Shown here: positions 36,701-51,700 of the stretch, one piece after another | Numbering within the stretch: position 1 is the stretch's first letter | How the letters are laid out: the number at the start of each line of letters is the position of its first letter | Assembly (NCBI RefSeq): GCF_001949145.1 | Contig: NW_019091433.1 | Location: forward strand, 292,213 to 356,212 | DNA length: 64,000 bases | DNA from: Acanthaster planci | Taxonomy: Eukaryota; Echinodermata; Asteroidea; Valvatida; Acanthasteridae | Direction of reading: 5' to 3' | The notes under the pieces: model-generated | The model's database searches: none | Told to the model about the DNA's origin: nothing | Seen by the model: the letters and a program-made list of their open reading frames with translations, nothing else | Made by a program: the position numbers and the translations under genes

Positions 36701-39700
36701 TCAATTTGCAATTCGTTGTCTGACTTTGTGCCTGCTTTTCAGGCAGATTCTTCATGCTCGGGACTGAAGGTCAGATCATTCTAACTTTTCAGATCTGCAT
36801 ATTCCAGGTCGCTACCCTCCACGCACTGTCTGCAGTGGTGTTTGTTAATTTCTTAATCTTATTTTATTCCAACATCATCACTGGTTAGCTGCATTGGTGT
36901 CTCATAGCCAAACACCAAAACGTGCATTGATGGCATTCAGCTCATCCATGTAATTACAAACTGTCCAAGGGACTGTAAGAATGAGGAGTTAGGACTTACT
37001 ACAGGTTTAAAAATTGATTTCAAAAGTACAAATATAGCTAAATGGTTGGACATATCAATCGGGTAAAATTTGTAGCTTCAGACGATGAACATGTACTGCT
37101 AATGTTCATTCTGTTTTCACACTAAGCATTGCTACAAAATTAGTTAATTAATTTTTTGAGGGGAAAAATATGAGGTAAAGGTTCAGCAACAGAAAGTTCG
37201 ATTTCATTCTCTGTTTACCCCGATTAGAGCAGCAAAACTAGTCCAAGGATTTCTGTGGAAAAGGAAACTCTTGTATATGCACTGCGCTCAGAAAAGCTGC
37301 AAAAACTGGTTCTTTTTGTGAGGAAAAATATCTTGTGTACTCACCGTGCTCCGACAAGTTCCATGAGGTGGTTCCAGCGCTCAGCTAGCTTGGCTAGCTT
37401 GTACTCGATGTCACTGGCTCTGGCCTCATTGCTGGCGGTGATCAGTCGCTGGCCTAGTTCCTGCAGCTGCTCCTTGCTGGACTTGGCCGACTCTATCTCC
37501 TCCTGGTAGGCCTGAGGATCAAGACAGGAGGATGACGTTAACAGTGGCTAGACTTGCTTGTTCTTCCTCACATTCAGAATATTTATGAGTCATTCCAGTT
37601 GCAGGGTCTAGTCTGTCAACCATTATACTTGTCAACTACTGTAACAAGGAAATAGAAACAACTAAGTGCTTGTATGCACTCCATCAATGCTTAGTACCTT
37701 TGTCTGTTTGTTGTTTAAACCATGAATACCGACAAGTTTGAAGACTATGCTCAGTGCTTCAATACGGATCCCGTTTGCTTAAAAACTGTTGATAGAAAAA
37801 AGCGCTGTGGAACAAAACAACTGCACATTGCTGTTGGAACAAAACAGGTGTCCATCACTGTTGACTTATTTTGATACTCTTTGGCGTCAGAAGGTATAAA
37901 TAATCATATTATCCAGTCTAATCAGCTATCTCTGGACATCAGCGATTTTCCACAAGCTACCAAGGTCAACCTGTATCATACATAACACACAACATATTAA
38001 CTATGCATTTTTTATCTTAATGTGATTACCCATACTGGCACTGGGGCCTACATATGCTGAACTAAATAGTTACTAAGACAAATTTGATATTCAAATGAAT
38101 ACAGTCCCCACAACTTGGTCCCGAATTTCTTTAACAAAAGAAATCTGTCACCTCAACACAGAGGCCGGCCAGATACCAGCACACACTGGCCTCATACACT
38201 ACCCTCTACATAAATGACACCACAGTGTGAACACATAGGCCTGCCTACTACTGATGCAGAGAAAAACCAAATACATGTACTTGTACCTGAGACTCCTCTC
38301 AGAACTCCCTGTCTAGTTCTCTGACACATACATGCATCTACATGTGTTTACTGAAGGACCAAATACTTACACCAACTACTCAGGTTTTGTTTGGATGCAT
38401 AATCCCCAAATTGCTTCTAAAAAGTAAAAGCTACTTCAAGCACATGACCTCCATAATGCACGATCTGGGTGTACCTGGAAAAGTAAATGGTATTACTACT
38501 GTGGACCATCATCATCATCATCGTGATGGCAGCCGGTCATTCGTGATGAATGCCCGGCTGCCATCATGATGATGATCAGACCATGGTGTCCTCAGCTACG
38601 AAGACAGAATTTCTGATGTGAAAGCAGGCCTCTGTGACCATGTCAAACACACCTACACCTGTCACAAATGACTCTGGGATCAGCAGGGGCCTGCCAACAG
38701 TCGAAGTGGAGCATGATGGTGACCATAAGTTTTAAAGAGTTGTTTTTAGAGTGATACTATGCAAGCTTTTCAAGGTTTGTTTCTCATGCAAGAGTTTCAA
38801 TGAGCATCCAGCAGACAATACTGCTTAGCAAATTATAAGTAATCTACGTATCAGCTGATAATTGCCACAAAACTGAACCAACTTGATGGCACTTGGACTA
38901 GTGATGTGTTTATGCATCAGCGACTTCATACATTGTAGCTGCTTGTATTCTGGCATCAGTCCTGTTGAAACTGTTGCAGAAGTGGGCAATGACATTCTGA
39001 TACGCCAACAATTTCAAGAAGCGCCCAGGACAAAATTGTCCAAAATGGCAAATGAATCGTTCAAACTTCCCTCAGTACTACTGGTACCGGAGGCTTAAAC
39101 GCAGGACAATCAATGCAGAAATACCATACATCTCTGTAATTAGTTGAATATATGCATATGTTCCACACTACTTTTCACTGGCACATTAACATACGAAAAG
39201 ACTTGACATATGTGAAAAAAATCTACAACTTATAAATTCTCATTCTGCTTACTATTTCAGAAGCAAATCATCTCAAAGATTAACCAACTCCATAGATATA
39301 AGTAGTGTGATGCTGATGGGCTTACTTGTACAATTACAAGGTTAAAGCTTGAAAATCACTCCAACAAAGCAGCACAAATTGGACACAGCATTCATATCGG
39401 CTTCAAATGTTTTAGAGTCCTTGCAATCCTCTGCGGATGGAACTGAGTTTATCTGGTGATAAGGTACCACTACACACCTCATTGACTGGCTTTCAATTCT
39501 GCCTTGCGCCCACAAATTTCCATTGGACAACATAGTCAAGATACAGGCCGACCACAACTCTATGAGATAACAATGTTGTATCTGTGACCCAAATCATACA
39601 ACACACTAAATCAACTACGTCCCAAAGTAACTAACGAAAATGTGCATGTACAAGCTGCATGTACACGAACAAGTAAATCAGGTCACTTTGGGTGAGAAAG

Positions 39701-42700
39701 TGCATTTATGCAGGTAATATGAATAGTTCATGAAGGCTTGTTGCTGCGGTGCCCATGAAGTGGAACGGCGTCAGAATGACAGATCTATAGGACATATGTC
39801 TATATATGTAAAGATGTGGATGTGTTGAAATCATTAGGGACCAACACAAACCAATTAGCATTGTAGGACTTATTGATATTATTGAGTATCAGAAAAGTAT
39901 TTTTGCCACTGAAATGTCCACGATCGTCAAATACTTCAGCTGTTTTTTCCCTCCATGGTTACTTCGAAATAGCTGACATGAAGGATATACTGCATTTTCA
40001 CTATCAGATTCCAGATGTCTAGTTATGTGACTTGAAAACAGATTAACGGTTTCATTTGCATTACGCAAAATATTCAATATTTCTCTTTTTAATTTTGTTG
40101 TCTGTTTATATCATGCTTTTCAAAGCTTTTTCCATATATAGCTGCAAACTGGTCAACCCTGTCAGAGAAATATCCATCAATCTTTCATTTGGACCATAAC
40201 CCTGGGAATGTGACAAAAATCTTATTTCAGGATTAAAAAAACACACCTTGACACTCAACTGTTGGCCATCAACGGAGCAGTACAAAAAGGGTGAACACTC
40301 TCACCTTCTGTGCATAGCCACTGCATGTACATGTAAATGTGTATTCTATCCTTGCACCCTAATAAAATGTACATGCAACAACCCAATGCTGCACCCATGT
40401 TCCTTGCTCCATTATGCACGCTCAATTTAATCAATGAATACCACAACTTACCCACAGGAATGTAATCCCACAGCAAAGACATCAAGTACACAGGTTAACA
40501 TATTTTCCATTTTAGAAAAAAATGATAAGGAGTTTTTTTTTGCTGCCTTGAAGTAAGTCAAATGGCAGCCACTCCTAAGCGAATACAACATGCACACTGA
40601 GCTGGTTTTGAGTCTCTGTGTAATTTACATCCACACAAGCATAGCATTTGTGCTGGAAATATACACGTACATGTAAGTACAGGAAATTTAATCTCCCATT
40701 CAAGATGCCATGGGCCAAGGGGGACTATATCCAAACAACATCCACTTGCTATGACTTTTATGGAATTTGCTCCTATATCACCAAAAGAACTGGAGAGAGT
40801 TGACCTTCTTTTGAGATTTTGTCATAATTCACTGCTCTCATATCGACTTTTTTATTAGATAAATTAGATCTGAATAAATATATTTGGCAATTTTTACTTT
40901 CCAATCAATTTTAAGGAAATAGCAAAAGGAAAGATGTTTAATCTTTGATTTGAACTTTGAAATGTTTGAATTCAAGTTGAAGGTAACAATAAATTATATA
41001 CAGTTTACAGACAAATTTATAATATCAGTTTCTGTAAGTTAATTCAAAATCCACCCAACTGGCATTTGAAAAATGAAAAAGATGCACAACCTATGGAATT
41101 GCACATAACCTTTAAAATCACTTTGTTGGGCCTTGCTACTCAAATCCTCCTCCATAAAACACAGACAAGGACTTGAAGACGGAAGGCTTGCAGACTATTA
41201 GACTCAAATCTTTCACAAGTCCCTTTAAATATCATTCTGTGACTAAGAACAGCCTATCCATGTGATTTCTGCTTTCCATTGTCTTGTTTTTTTATACTAG
41301 CCTGCACCTTGAGTGGCTCTTGAGATTTATGATTGATACCCATAAAAAGAAACAAAAACCACCTAGACCTGTTTGATGGAAATTATAAAGCAACATTACA
41401 GTCAGTACAAATGTGAACAGGAGAAGTTACAATTGCACAAGATTTGCAATGATCAAAAGACAATAGTTATGAGAGTGTAACTTACATAGTTGTTGCAGCA
41501 TTGACATGTTTCTGTGTCCGTGTACATGTACATGTAGTACAGGAAAGACCACTTCTGAGCTCTTTCAGCACCAACACTACCTGAGCAAATACGCTCTTAC
41601 TCTAGACAGGAGAAAGACCACTTTTTCGGGCACAAATGGACCGGATCGGAATTTCATACAAAATATTCCAGAACTTGTGCATCAGAGAAAGTGAGAAAAG
41701 AAGTGGTTTTCAGTGCAAAGAAATTTCAAATTGAACACACGTAGGGTACTTTCTTTTCTTCTGTATTGCATATGATTACCCATTAGCCTCAGGGCTTGAC
41801 CAACACAACAGATTTTTTTTTTGTCAGTTTGTTTGGACTTGGCTAAGGAAGCTTCAACTGTTTATCACAGCTCTACTGAAAAGGAAACCAACTCAGGCAG
41901 TTGAATAGAAGCAGTGAACTGGAACCAAAAGAATGCTCATGATTGGATGACCGGCTTGCTGTGCCACAGTATGATAGGAATATGGTGGGAAAGATCTGGC
42001 ATGACCTGTCAAGTTGAGGTCAAAGGACTGCCTACAAGTAGCATACATGAACATAACAGCAAAGAAAGGACAAGGGATGCTATGAAGACTTGTTTCTGTA
42101 CATAGTTGGACAATGTCTTTAGATCCAACATTTATCTCCACCACAGCACTTGCGCTTATGCAATTCCAAATATTAACTGAAAAATTTTCTATTTAGTTAC
42201 GCCTCAATACCTAACCTTTGCTGGTTGAGAACCACTTTTAAGCAAGTTTTTTGTGTACACTGTAAATTCATAAGACAAATTTACAGTTTCTTCTAAGTTC
42301 AGAAATAAAGATTTTATGTGGAGAATTCTTTTCACGTAAAATTTACTTGTTGCTAATTCTTATCCAATCAGAAATAATTACATGAATATTCAGATTTCTA
42401 AATATAAACGTTGACAGATAAAAACAGAAAGTAGAATGAACTCACCTCTGTCAACTTTGCCAAGAGATCCTCAATGCTGTGCTCTCCATTCTGTACAATC
42501 TTCACCTCCATCTGTGTCAGCCAATCACAAAACTCCTTATATCTCTCAGTAAAGGTAGCCCACTCATTAAGCCTGTCCGTGATTTGCTGTCGCCGCTGGC
42601 ACGTCTGGTGGTGCACCTCCTCCCACTGCTTGCTCAGGAGCGCAATGCGCTCGCTCAGGACGGCCATGTCGTCTGGACTGACTGTGGGTTGCAAGCGGCC

Positions 42701-45700
42701 CTCCAGATGTCTCAGCTTCTCCAGCCGGCTCCCGGTGGCATCAAATGAGTTCTCAATCTCTTTGCATCTATCCAGCCCCCGCTGCAGCTCGTCGTACTGG
42801 TGGGGCAGGGGCTGACTTAGCACCTTCCTGTTGCTGCGTAGCCAGTCGTGCAGCTCGTCCATCAGTGCGTCGCTGCCCTCCCACTCCCCAATGACCTCTT
42901 CCAGATGCTGCATGTTCTTCCGCAGGCCCGTGGTCACCTGGTGCCAGCTGTTCTGGACATCCGTCAATTCCAATTTGAGTTTCTCGGCTGACTGACTGTC
43001 TGAGTTCCTGAGGAGGCTCTTGCCAGCATCATTAAGGGAGAGGTAGAGGGTTTCCTGGAGCTCGACCGACCTCTGAGTCCCCTTTGCCTGATCGGCAAGG
43101 CTTCGTATTCTCTGCAAGGGAGCAGTGGTGATGTCGTAAGCTTTGACCTCCTCTTCAATCTCCTCTAGCCACTCCTGCATCTTGCTCAGCATCTGGTAGT
43201 AAGCGTTCCACGCTCTGCACAGAACATTAGAGAAGGAGAATATAAGTGAGCAGTTTCTGACTTCACAGAATCTCTGGCATATTAAAGATTTCATAAAGCG
43301 ACCCTGTACCAAGACATTCACTCTAGTGATTTGTTAAAAGTTCCCTTTCCCATCCAACACAGAATGGCGACTGTTTCCAATAATCAAACAACAAACTGTG
43401 AGAAGATACCTAACTGATTTTCTTTTGGCAAAGAAAGCAATTTCACTGCACAAGGCAAAATTAAATTTGATGTCTGGATGTATGTCTGGAAACTGAAAAG
43501 GTCATCCCTGAGGTTACATGAAACAGTCAAAACAGTGGAAAATTATGAACTCTTAGAGAGTGCAATACAAACTGTAGATGCTGTTCTATGTGTGGCCCAG
43601 GGAGCCACTAGGAAGAATGGCAAAATTATGTGCTAAGCCAAAAATCAACTGAGAACCAGTTACTGGCAATATACATTGTAGAATTGTAAACCTGTAACCT
43701 CTTTTAGCTCATTAAACGTTTTTAGAGCTTAGCAAACTTCTATGACAAGCAGCTACGGGAAATCAGGCCTCGTTTACCCATGGAGACAGGGTAGAGTATA
43801 GTACAAATTTCAATTGAATAAGCACAAAACTAAAGCAGCGGGGGGCATGAGCATGGGTGCAAAGACCAGAAATGGTGCTTCAGACTCTGTTAATAACAGA
43901 AAAAGAGGTGACGTAGGCACGCAGTAAGTGCCAAATGACACTGTGAAACTGACCTGATGTTCTTGTCGATGTCGTCCTTCTTGGCCGCTGTCCGCCTGAT
44001 GACACTCTGCCACTGTTCGCTGAGCTGGTCCAGCTGGAGCTGGAACTCCTCGGGGTCGTCCAGGTCGCCGTCTTGCACCATGCGCTGACCGTCATTAATG
44101 ATGGAAAACAAGATTTGCTGGCGGTTGAAGATGTCTGACTCAAATACCTAAAGAAAGCGAATAATACAATAGAAACCATATCAATTTATGCTGTCAACAT
44201 TAGCTCTTAATATGACAAAGTGAGGTTGTTTTGTTTTCTAGCAAAAACATGTCCCTTGGGTAAAGAAACAAACAGGTGCTAGGTATCCACAAGATGTTTC
44301 CATGTGAAATGCCCAAAACTATTGTGTACCAAATACCTTCTGTCTCTGTACAAATTCCCTGGTGTGCACTAGTTGTGAATGAAACACCAAAATATTTCTT
44401 TTCTTTGTTTATCTCTCTTGGGTTACAATCCATGATTAAAAAACTGAGTACAAAAGCAAGAAACTATGTTCATACTTTCACTTCATTTTTAGAGCTCCAA
44501 CAAGAAGTCTTCTCTCTGGGAGGTCTTCCTAATTTTAGTATTAGTTTAGTACTTTCAGAATTACTGTGAGCTTGGATGCTGGCTAAGGCTGCATCCATAT
44601 CTGTTGTCTAGAGCTAGGTCTCCAATCCACTGGAAATATGCTGAGACACACAGAGCATGGACCACACCATAGCTCTGGAAGCCAATTTCAGGCATGATCT
44701 TAATTAGTCTCCAAAACAGAAGCCACACATGGGCACCATTCACATAGTTGTATCAGCATCATATTTCAGCCTTGTATGTATGTCTTTGAAACTGATGAGG
44801 GCCTAATTAGCGAAACATGTAATAAACAAATAACCAACGGATGAGAAAAGAGGACACTTGGAAAGGCTAAAGCTCCAACCTCATATATTTTTTGTTGATC
44901 TAGAAGCTCCAAGTAGCTACCAGCTATGACCACCGCCAGGTTCTTCTCTGTCTCCTCGATGAAGTTACTCCAAGCGGTACACTTCTGGGCAAAGCTCTGC
45001 TGCTGCAACAGCACGCCCTGCAGGCGACGGTACTTCTCACAGACACGGCCAAAGGAGGCGTTCCACTTGTTGTTGACCGAGGAGAGGTCGGCGGCGTTGG
45101 TGCGGTTCAGACTCAGCCGGTAACCCATCTCATTCAGGGAGTTCAACTCTGACTGGCGCCCACTGAACTCCACCATAACAGCCTGCAAAGACAAGGAATG
45201 GATAATTCACATACGCTTTCCATATACAACAAGGACGCTTAACTAATCAAAGTGGACAGACTAACCACGCAACTTCACCTCAATGAACAATATGATGCAT
45301 TTAGCTAACGAACATTTACAAATTTTCCCCTTCGTAGCAAACATAAACATATACATCCTCTTGATGCAGGTAATATTTTGGAAAGCAACAAGTTAAAAGT
45401 TCTCCATGTAGGTGAAAAAATGATGTATTTTAAAAGTATTTCAGCAAGTGTTTCAAAAGCTTTCACGATCTGATTAGCCATAACATGTATGGTAGTCTCT
45501 GCAATGGACAATAAGTCAAATAACTTTTGCTGCAGGAGTTCAAGATAGATTAACAGATAAACATTTAAGTGACACTGACGGCTGTTTTCTTTGAGTATCA
45601 TTTGACTGGTTTCATGGGGTGTTGCCTGTGGATCTGACCTTGAGTTGAGCCATGCGTTCCCTGATGGAGGTCTCATCTGATGATCGGTTGGGGTCATCCA

Positions 45701-48700
45701 TGTTGATGACGTCAGTGGCGTCTTCCAGCCAGGAGAGGAGCTTCTGTATCTTGTCTCTTAGCTGACGCTGCATCTTGAGGTCTGCCTCCTGGGTCTTGAT
45801 GAACCGCTTCAAGGCCTTGCACAGGTTGTCTTGTTTCTGGAGAACAGAAGAGAACAGGCTTGACACCTGACCTCATACAAGGCAGCACATGAAATGCTTT
45901 GCAGCCTCTGAAATCGAATTCAAGCTGCTGTGTTTCAAGAAAACTTGACCTCGCCAATGGTCTGATCAGCCAAGTTCCCAAGGAAACCTACATGAGCAAT
46001 GCAGGTCCCACTTGCATGTAACACAGGTTTAGCTGACCCTGTGCCAGAAGTCATCCAGACAATGAGGTGTGGCCTTCTGCGGTTCTACATAAGAGCAACA
46101 CACTTAAGACGTGTCCTTGGCTCGGTGTAGCACATATCTAAGGGAAGTAACTGCAGCTGCTAGCAAGTGGCTTTCAAAAAGCCTGCGTTATTTTTAGCCA
46201 TAGCTATAACTTTTGAACAAAGCTTAATCTTGCCAACTAAAGGGAAAAATATGATTCTGGGCATAGATCAGCCTGATCTATATCCAGAATGAGGATGAAA
46301 GTTGATTATCTTCTGGAATTAAACAAATGCATCCAGCACTTAGCAGAGATGCAAAGAGTGTGTGCTCTTTTATGAGTATTTCACAATTGTTCATAACTAA
46401 CAGTTTTTGTCAATAAAATATGAATTGGAGGAACATTAATCTTACCAAGGATAGCACCCGTCTCCTGGAGGCAATGTTGTTGGCTGTGGTGCCGTCCATG
46501 TGCCTGGTCAGTTGGTCCACTAGGTTACGTAAGGCATCAATTTCGTGGTAGGATTTCAGCTCGTCAAGAAGTTTCTGTGAGAAGACAACATAAAATGTAT
46601 ATTTTTGATTGACTGCCAACATAACCATTCACTTTCAATAATTTTACACATAACTTCTAAAACATAAACACTATTTTTTTTAACCACCAACTTTTTCCCA
46701 GCTATTTTACAGTTATGGAGTGGGCTTTGTACATCATGAAAACCAATCCAAATTGCCCAAGGTGAGATGATGCTGCACTTACATCAAAGTTGGAGTAGTG
46801 AGCAATCATCGTTTTCTCTGATAACCTATGCACAGAGTACATCCTGGGTACCAGGCAAAGAACGAGTGGTTCACTTATAGCCACTGATGGAGCACCAGCT
46901 TGACGTGATTGGGAATCCAGCCAAATCACATCAATGATACCTAATGCAAACTAATTAAGCCTATTATAAATAAGGTTTCTGCCCCATTTTCGAACACAAC
47001 ATCACAGTTCCCTGTTGGTCAGTTGTAGGGACCAGCCCACCATTATTTGGCTTCAAATCCCGATTTGGTTTGGACACGGTGAATATGCCATTGCCAAACT
47101 GCTTACTGCTGACTGATTAGCCCTAACCCTCCTCAATCCTTCACCTGTTGGAGGATTGAGGAGGGTTAGGGTTAAAGATGTTTTTAGACAAGAATGTCTG
47201 CAGGGGTTAAAAATGAAACCAACCTTGCAAGTCTCCACCTGTTTTGCCCTCTCTGTCACCCTATCTGCCTCCCTATCCGTCTCCACGTCTGATTCCTCTG
47301 GGACTGCCATCGCACACTCGCACTCATTCTCCTTCTCAATGAGCCATGCCTCAATCCCATCATGCCTTTCTTCAAACTGGTGCCACAGAGACCAGGACTT
47401 CTCAAAACTGGTGACTGTCTCCCTCAGCTGGTAATCCACATTGTTCCACCTGAAATACAGTTTGAAAATTGCCAAATAATCTGTCTGTAATTTCAGGGAT
47501 CATTTTCTGCAATGTTGACCACAGAACACTGTCTATTTCCAATGATAAGGTTGCACTGTATCAGACTATGTTCTTCAACTGCTATTTAGTTACAATCTTG
47601 CAACTGCCAAGTTTAATACTTGGAAAATTGTGTCAGAAATGGCGACTAACATGTTCCCCAATTAACAGATTAACCCTAACCTTCCTTAATACTCCAAAAT
47701 CCTTCGGGTGGTTATGGAGGATTTTGGAGGATTGAGGGTAAACAGCAAAAGCGCATGGCTGATTGTGAAGGATGCCATCCATGAAGGTCATGGATAAGAC
47801 CTTGTGTTGTTTTTGCTTTGTCAAGCACAAATTCAGCCCCGATATTTCTTTTGAATCAACTGCACAGCTCAAGAATACCATTCACACTGCCTCAACATAA
47901 TCACAGGAATTGTCAGAGGATTTTGAAGGATTGAGGCAGTAGGCACACCTCCAAAAAACATTTTCAAGAAATTTTGGAGGATTTTGGAGGATTGAGGCTG
48001 AATACAATTTTTTCAGGTTGAAAATCGGAGGATTTTGGAGGATTGGGGATGGTTCCTAGTAAAAAGGCCTAGGGGTTAGAGTTCAAGTATTTCCATTAGG
48101 ATGGCAACCCAAGTATTTGTGTTGGTGAAGAATGCCATACAAACCTCAGTAACAACTCTTAAGATCTTTCAGGGAGACATATGTAGACCTTTATCATGAT
48201 GCTGCCATTTTTGTCTTGTTTCCTGTAGACCCATTGGCAATAGTAATACAACTTCACATAGTGATAAAGGGTGCACATTATTCTCCCGTCCAGCCTCAGT
48301 TTGGTAACATCGGTTTGAATGGTTGACAAGCAAGATGGTTACCCCATGATAAAGGTCTAAAGATGATAGAGAATGCTGTACCTCGTGGTTAGGTCATTGA
48401 CGGTTCTGTCAAGAGATTCACACACGGATGACTTGCATACCAGTCCTAATTGGTCAGCTAATCTGCATAGGTTAGTCAGTTGTGTTCTATGACCTGTGAA
48501 CTCTGCTTGTAAGTCCTGAAATGTAAATGGAGGAATCAGGAAAAGGAAATTTACATTATTGACAAAATAATGGCAAAATTCAAGGTTTTATGCAATCAAC
48601 ACTGCACCTTGGGGGTTAGGGTTGATGTTAGTCACTGTTCTGTAAATACAATGTCAACCAAAACTGAACTTCTAATATACTGAAAGAACACTGCATTAAA

Positions 48701-51700
48701 GTCAAAGGTAAAAAACAAAACAGGAATTTGTTAAAGCCAACTACCAAATATCAAATGACTTTGTGTCAACTGATCTCATTTTGGTGAAATTTCTGAAAAA
48801 TCTCTCATAAGTGTTGGTTGACAAGATTTTGAACAGATGGGAATACACTCATGGGCTACTGAGTCTACCGCTAATGAAAGAAAGCTGAAGTTCAAAATAA
48901 GTACCACACTGCTACGCTAAAAAAAGTAAAAATCCAGGGTGCTATTGAAGTATGTGCTCAGGTTTATGTGTCAAATGAACTTTTTTTTTAACCATTCAAA
49001 GTAAAATGAAAATAACACAGACCAAAAGGCTCAGAATTAACGTCAGAATTCAGTGTGCCTGGTTGATATCCAACTGTATACGCACAGCACAAAAACCAAA
49101 CCAACATACTTGATAACAGGAACACTCTACCAGGAAACCTCTGTGCATACTAGTACAAAATGTGCGCCATTTAATTTGGTTGGATTTTGGGAGCATAAAT
49201 CAAGCATGCAAACCTGGAATACATAGACATCCTGTGTTGTATTTTCAGGCATGTGGGGGGGGGGGAACAAAATACAAAGTAAAGTGAGAAAAAGGGAAAA
49301 TTTTTAATAACCTTGTACATGGACATATGGATTAGTACTTCCGACCCTGCATTATCTTCTACCTGTTCCACATTCAGGAGACTCAAGGGATTTTATGCCA
49401 CAGTCATTGTGATAAACACCAAGTCATCATACTATCAGTTCCCTCATCAAACACAAAACCCCACCTTAAACTTGTTTAACTGAAACTCTAGCGAATCCAG
49501 GGTCCCCGTTGCCATGCCAACTCGACTGATGCAGTACTCGGCCTTTCCCAGGGATGCAGAGACGGCCTGCAGGCACTCGTGGTACATCCGCCACTGCTCC
49601 AGTGCAGTGATCAGCAGAGCTCGCACCTCCTTGAGGAGGATGGTCAGGCCGTCCCTGGACTGCTCCAGGTCTTGCACGGTGCAGAGGACTGTCTCCAGCG
49701 GGGCCAAGGTCTGGCCCGTCTGCTGGATCTTGGTGATGTCTGACTGCTTTGAGTCGATCGAGTCTTCCATCGTCTGAGGGTGGAAGGGGTGAAACCGATA
49801 ATTGAATGAAAGTTGCTGAAAAAGAAGCAATTTTTGCCTCTACTCAGAAGTAAGTTCTTGGATGTGTTTTGTGTCTAATGAATTACTATTTCAAGCTAAT
49901 TTAAATTTATTTCAAATTGTTTGCTCTTTTGCGTTGTGTCCTGATAAATACTTTGGAACAGGAGGTGTTGTTCAGTGAAATTGTACATCGTAGGACATGG
50001 ACAAATTACCCAGGTCAATCGCCAAGCACCAGGCCAGCTTACACTGTCTTGAGCTTATGTATCTAACTTATCATCTATGATTCAATATAAACTAATCCAA
50101 TGTACAATCTTGTGTGCACACTATTGGAATGTACACAGCTTGTATTCAATGCTGTCATCACGAGTACCTTACAACCAGGAGGTTCGTTTACAAACTTTAA
50201 TTTGGTTTCAAAATGTCGGTCGCACCATTTGCCTATTTATTTGGAAACCATTTCGCATTTGTACATTTTGAAACTGAAAAAAGGTAACCAGGTTATATAT
50301 AAATTCACTGTAATGAAGTGCATCAAGAAACATTTACGGGACACTTCTGATGGCTCCCTTCAATGGCAGAAAGCATTATGTTGGGTTTTGTATTGAGTGA
50401 CTGCCACAGAACAGTGGTTCTCCACAAGGGTGTCATAATGTTTACTACCATGAGCTAGGGCCACAATCAATGGTCACAAACTTGTCTATGGTATTGAAAT
50501 GCCACGATTACTACATCCATAATGGTATCAATAAGGCTGAACAAGTGGCAAGAGTCTATTGGCACCAGCTAAGTCATGTGAACTACAGTGGGTATCAAAC
50601 ATCAACAAACATTGCGTCCTTCCATAACAAAGTGTGTCATCAGTGTTGTTTGCCAAAAATAGTACCAATTTTTGGTATAGTGCTCAGCACATCAGTAGTC
50701 TGAGTACTATACCGACCGTCAGCTTTATTTTTGGTAAATGACACCTATGACGCACTTTGCTTTGGAAGGACGCCAATTACAGGTCACGTGACTTAATGGG
50801 CACAATCGGTCCATAGGCTATGTCACAATTACTTGATTGTGAATTGAAATTACACACGAGTCTATGCCCTGTAGCCACTTCACATGGAATCGTCATTTCA
50901 AGCCACAAACAAGTAACTTGGAAATGGCCTTACACTAACCTGGCACATCTTGACGGCTTGTTCTACGCTTGTCTCATGTCCAACCTTTCCCTCGCATTTT
51001 CTCAGCTTGGCCTCCTGTTTGTCAAGCCAGGTGGTCAGCTCCCTGACCTGCCGCTCCCACTCCAGCCAGTCCTGCTGGAGGGAGTCCAGGCGCTTAACCA
51101 CTTCAGTCACAGAAACGTTGAGGGTCTCCCAGCGTTGGTTCATGGCGCCCAGCCGCTCGGCAAAGTCTGTCTTGTCCTCGCGTTTGGACTCCAGGTCCTG
51201 GCTCATGTGGAGCATAGACTGGTTGACAAACTCCACAGTCAACAGCTTTGTAGACAGGTCGATCTTGTAACCCTGTTGCGGTAAAGGCATTCACATCCAA
51301 TTAAACTTGAAGTTCACCAATTTGATCCTCTTTCTTATCGCACATTCCAAAATACTTCAATGCTTGCACATAAGTTATGGTCCTTGTAAATAAATGGGGT
51401 CGAATTAATAAAAATTTAAGTTGAGGCCAAAAGCTTAATTGATTAATTATCCACTATCAAGAATATGAAAATCAAGAGAAGTAACGTTTAGTAAAGACCT
51501 TGAAAATGAAAATGTTATTCAGGATAAGGGTTAAACCAACAGCAAAGAGTTAAATAAAAATAAAATAATGCAGAAACCAATAAAAATTATTAGGATACAA
51601 AAAAAGAAAGAAGAGAGGGTAAATGAATAAACCACTAAATAGAGAAACTGTGACTAGTAGTAAAAAACAGAAATTGGTTAAGGAAGGCCAGACAAACAAC

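Larger units (their letters stand above)
29416..37344. other. SYNE1: Large 7.9-kb SYNE1 intron
   Basis: Longest intron in the window. It holds a candidate alternative first exon (31532-31614), a hAT-like MITE (34819-35372), a 5S-like relic (29578-29650) and an ACATGT microsatellite. The open frames at 33.0-34.1 kb on both strands have no family resemblance and no matching splice sites. Confidence 0.8.
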
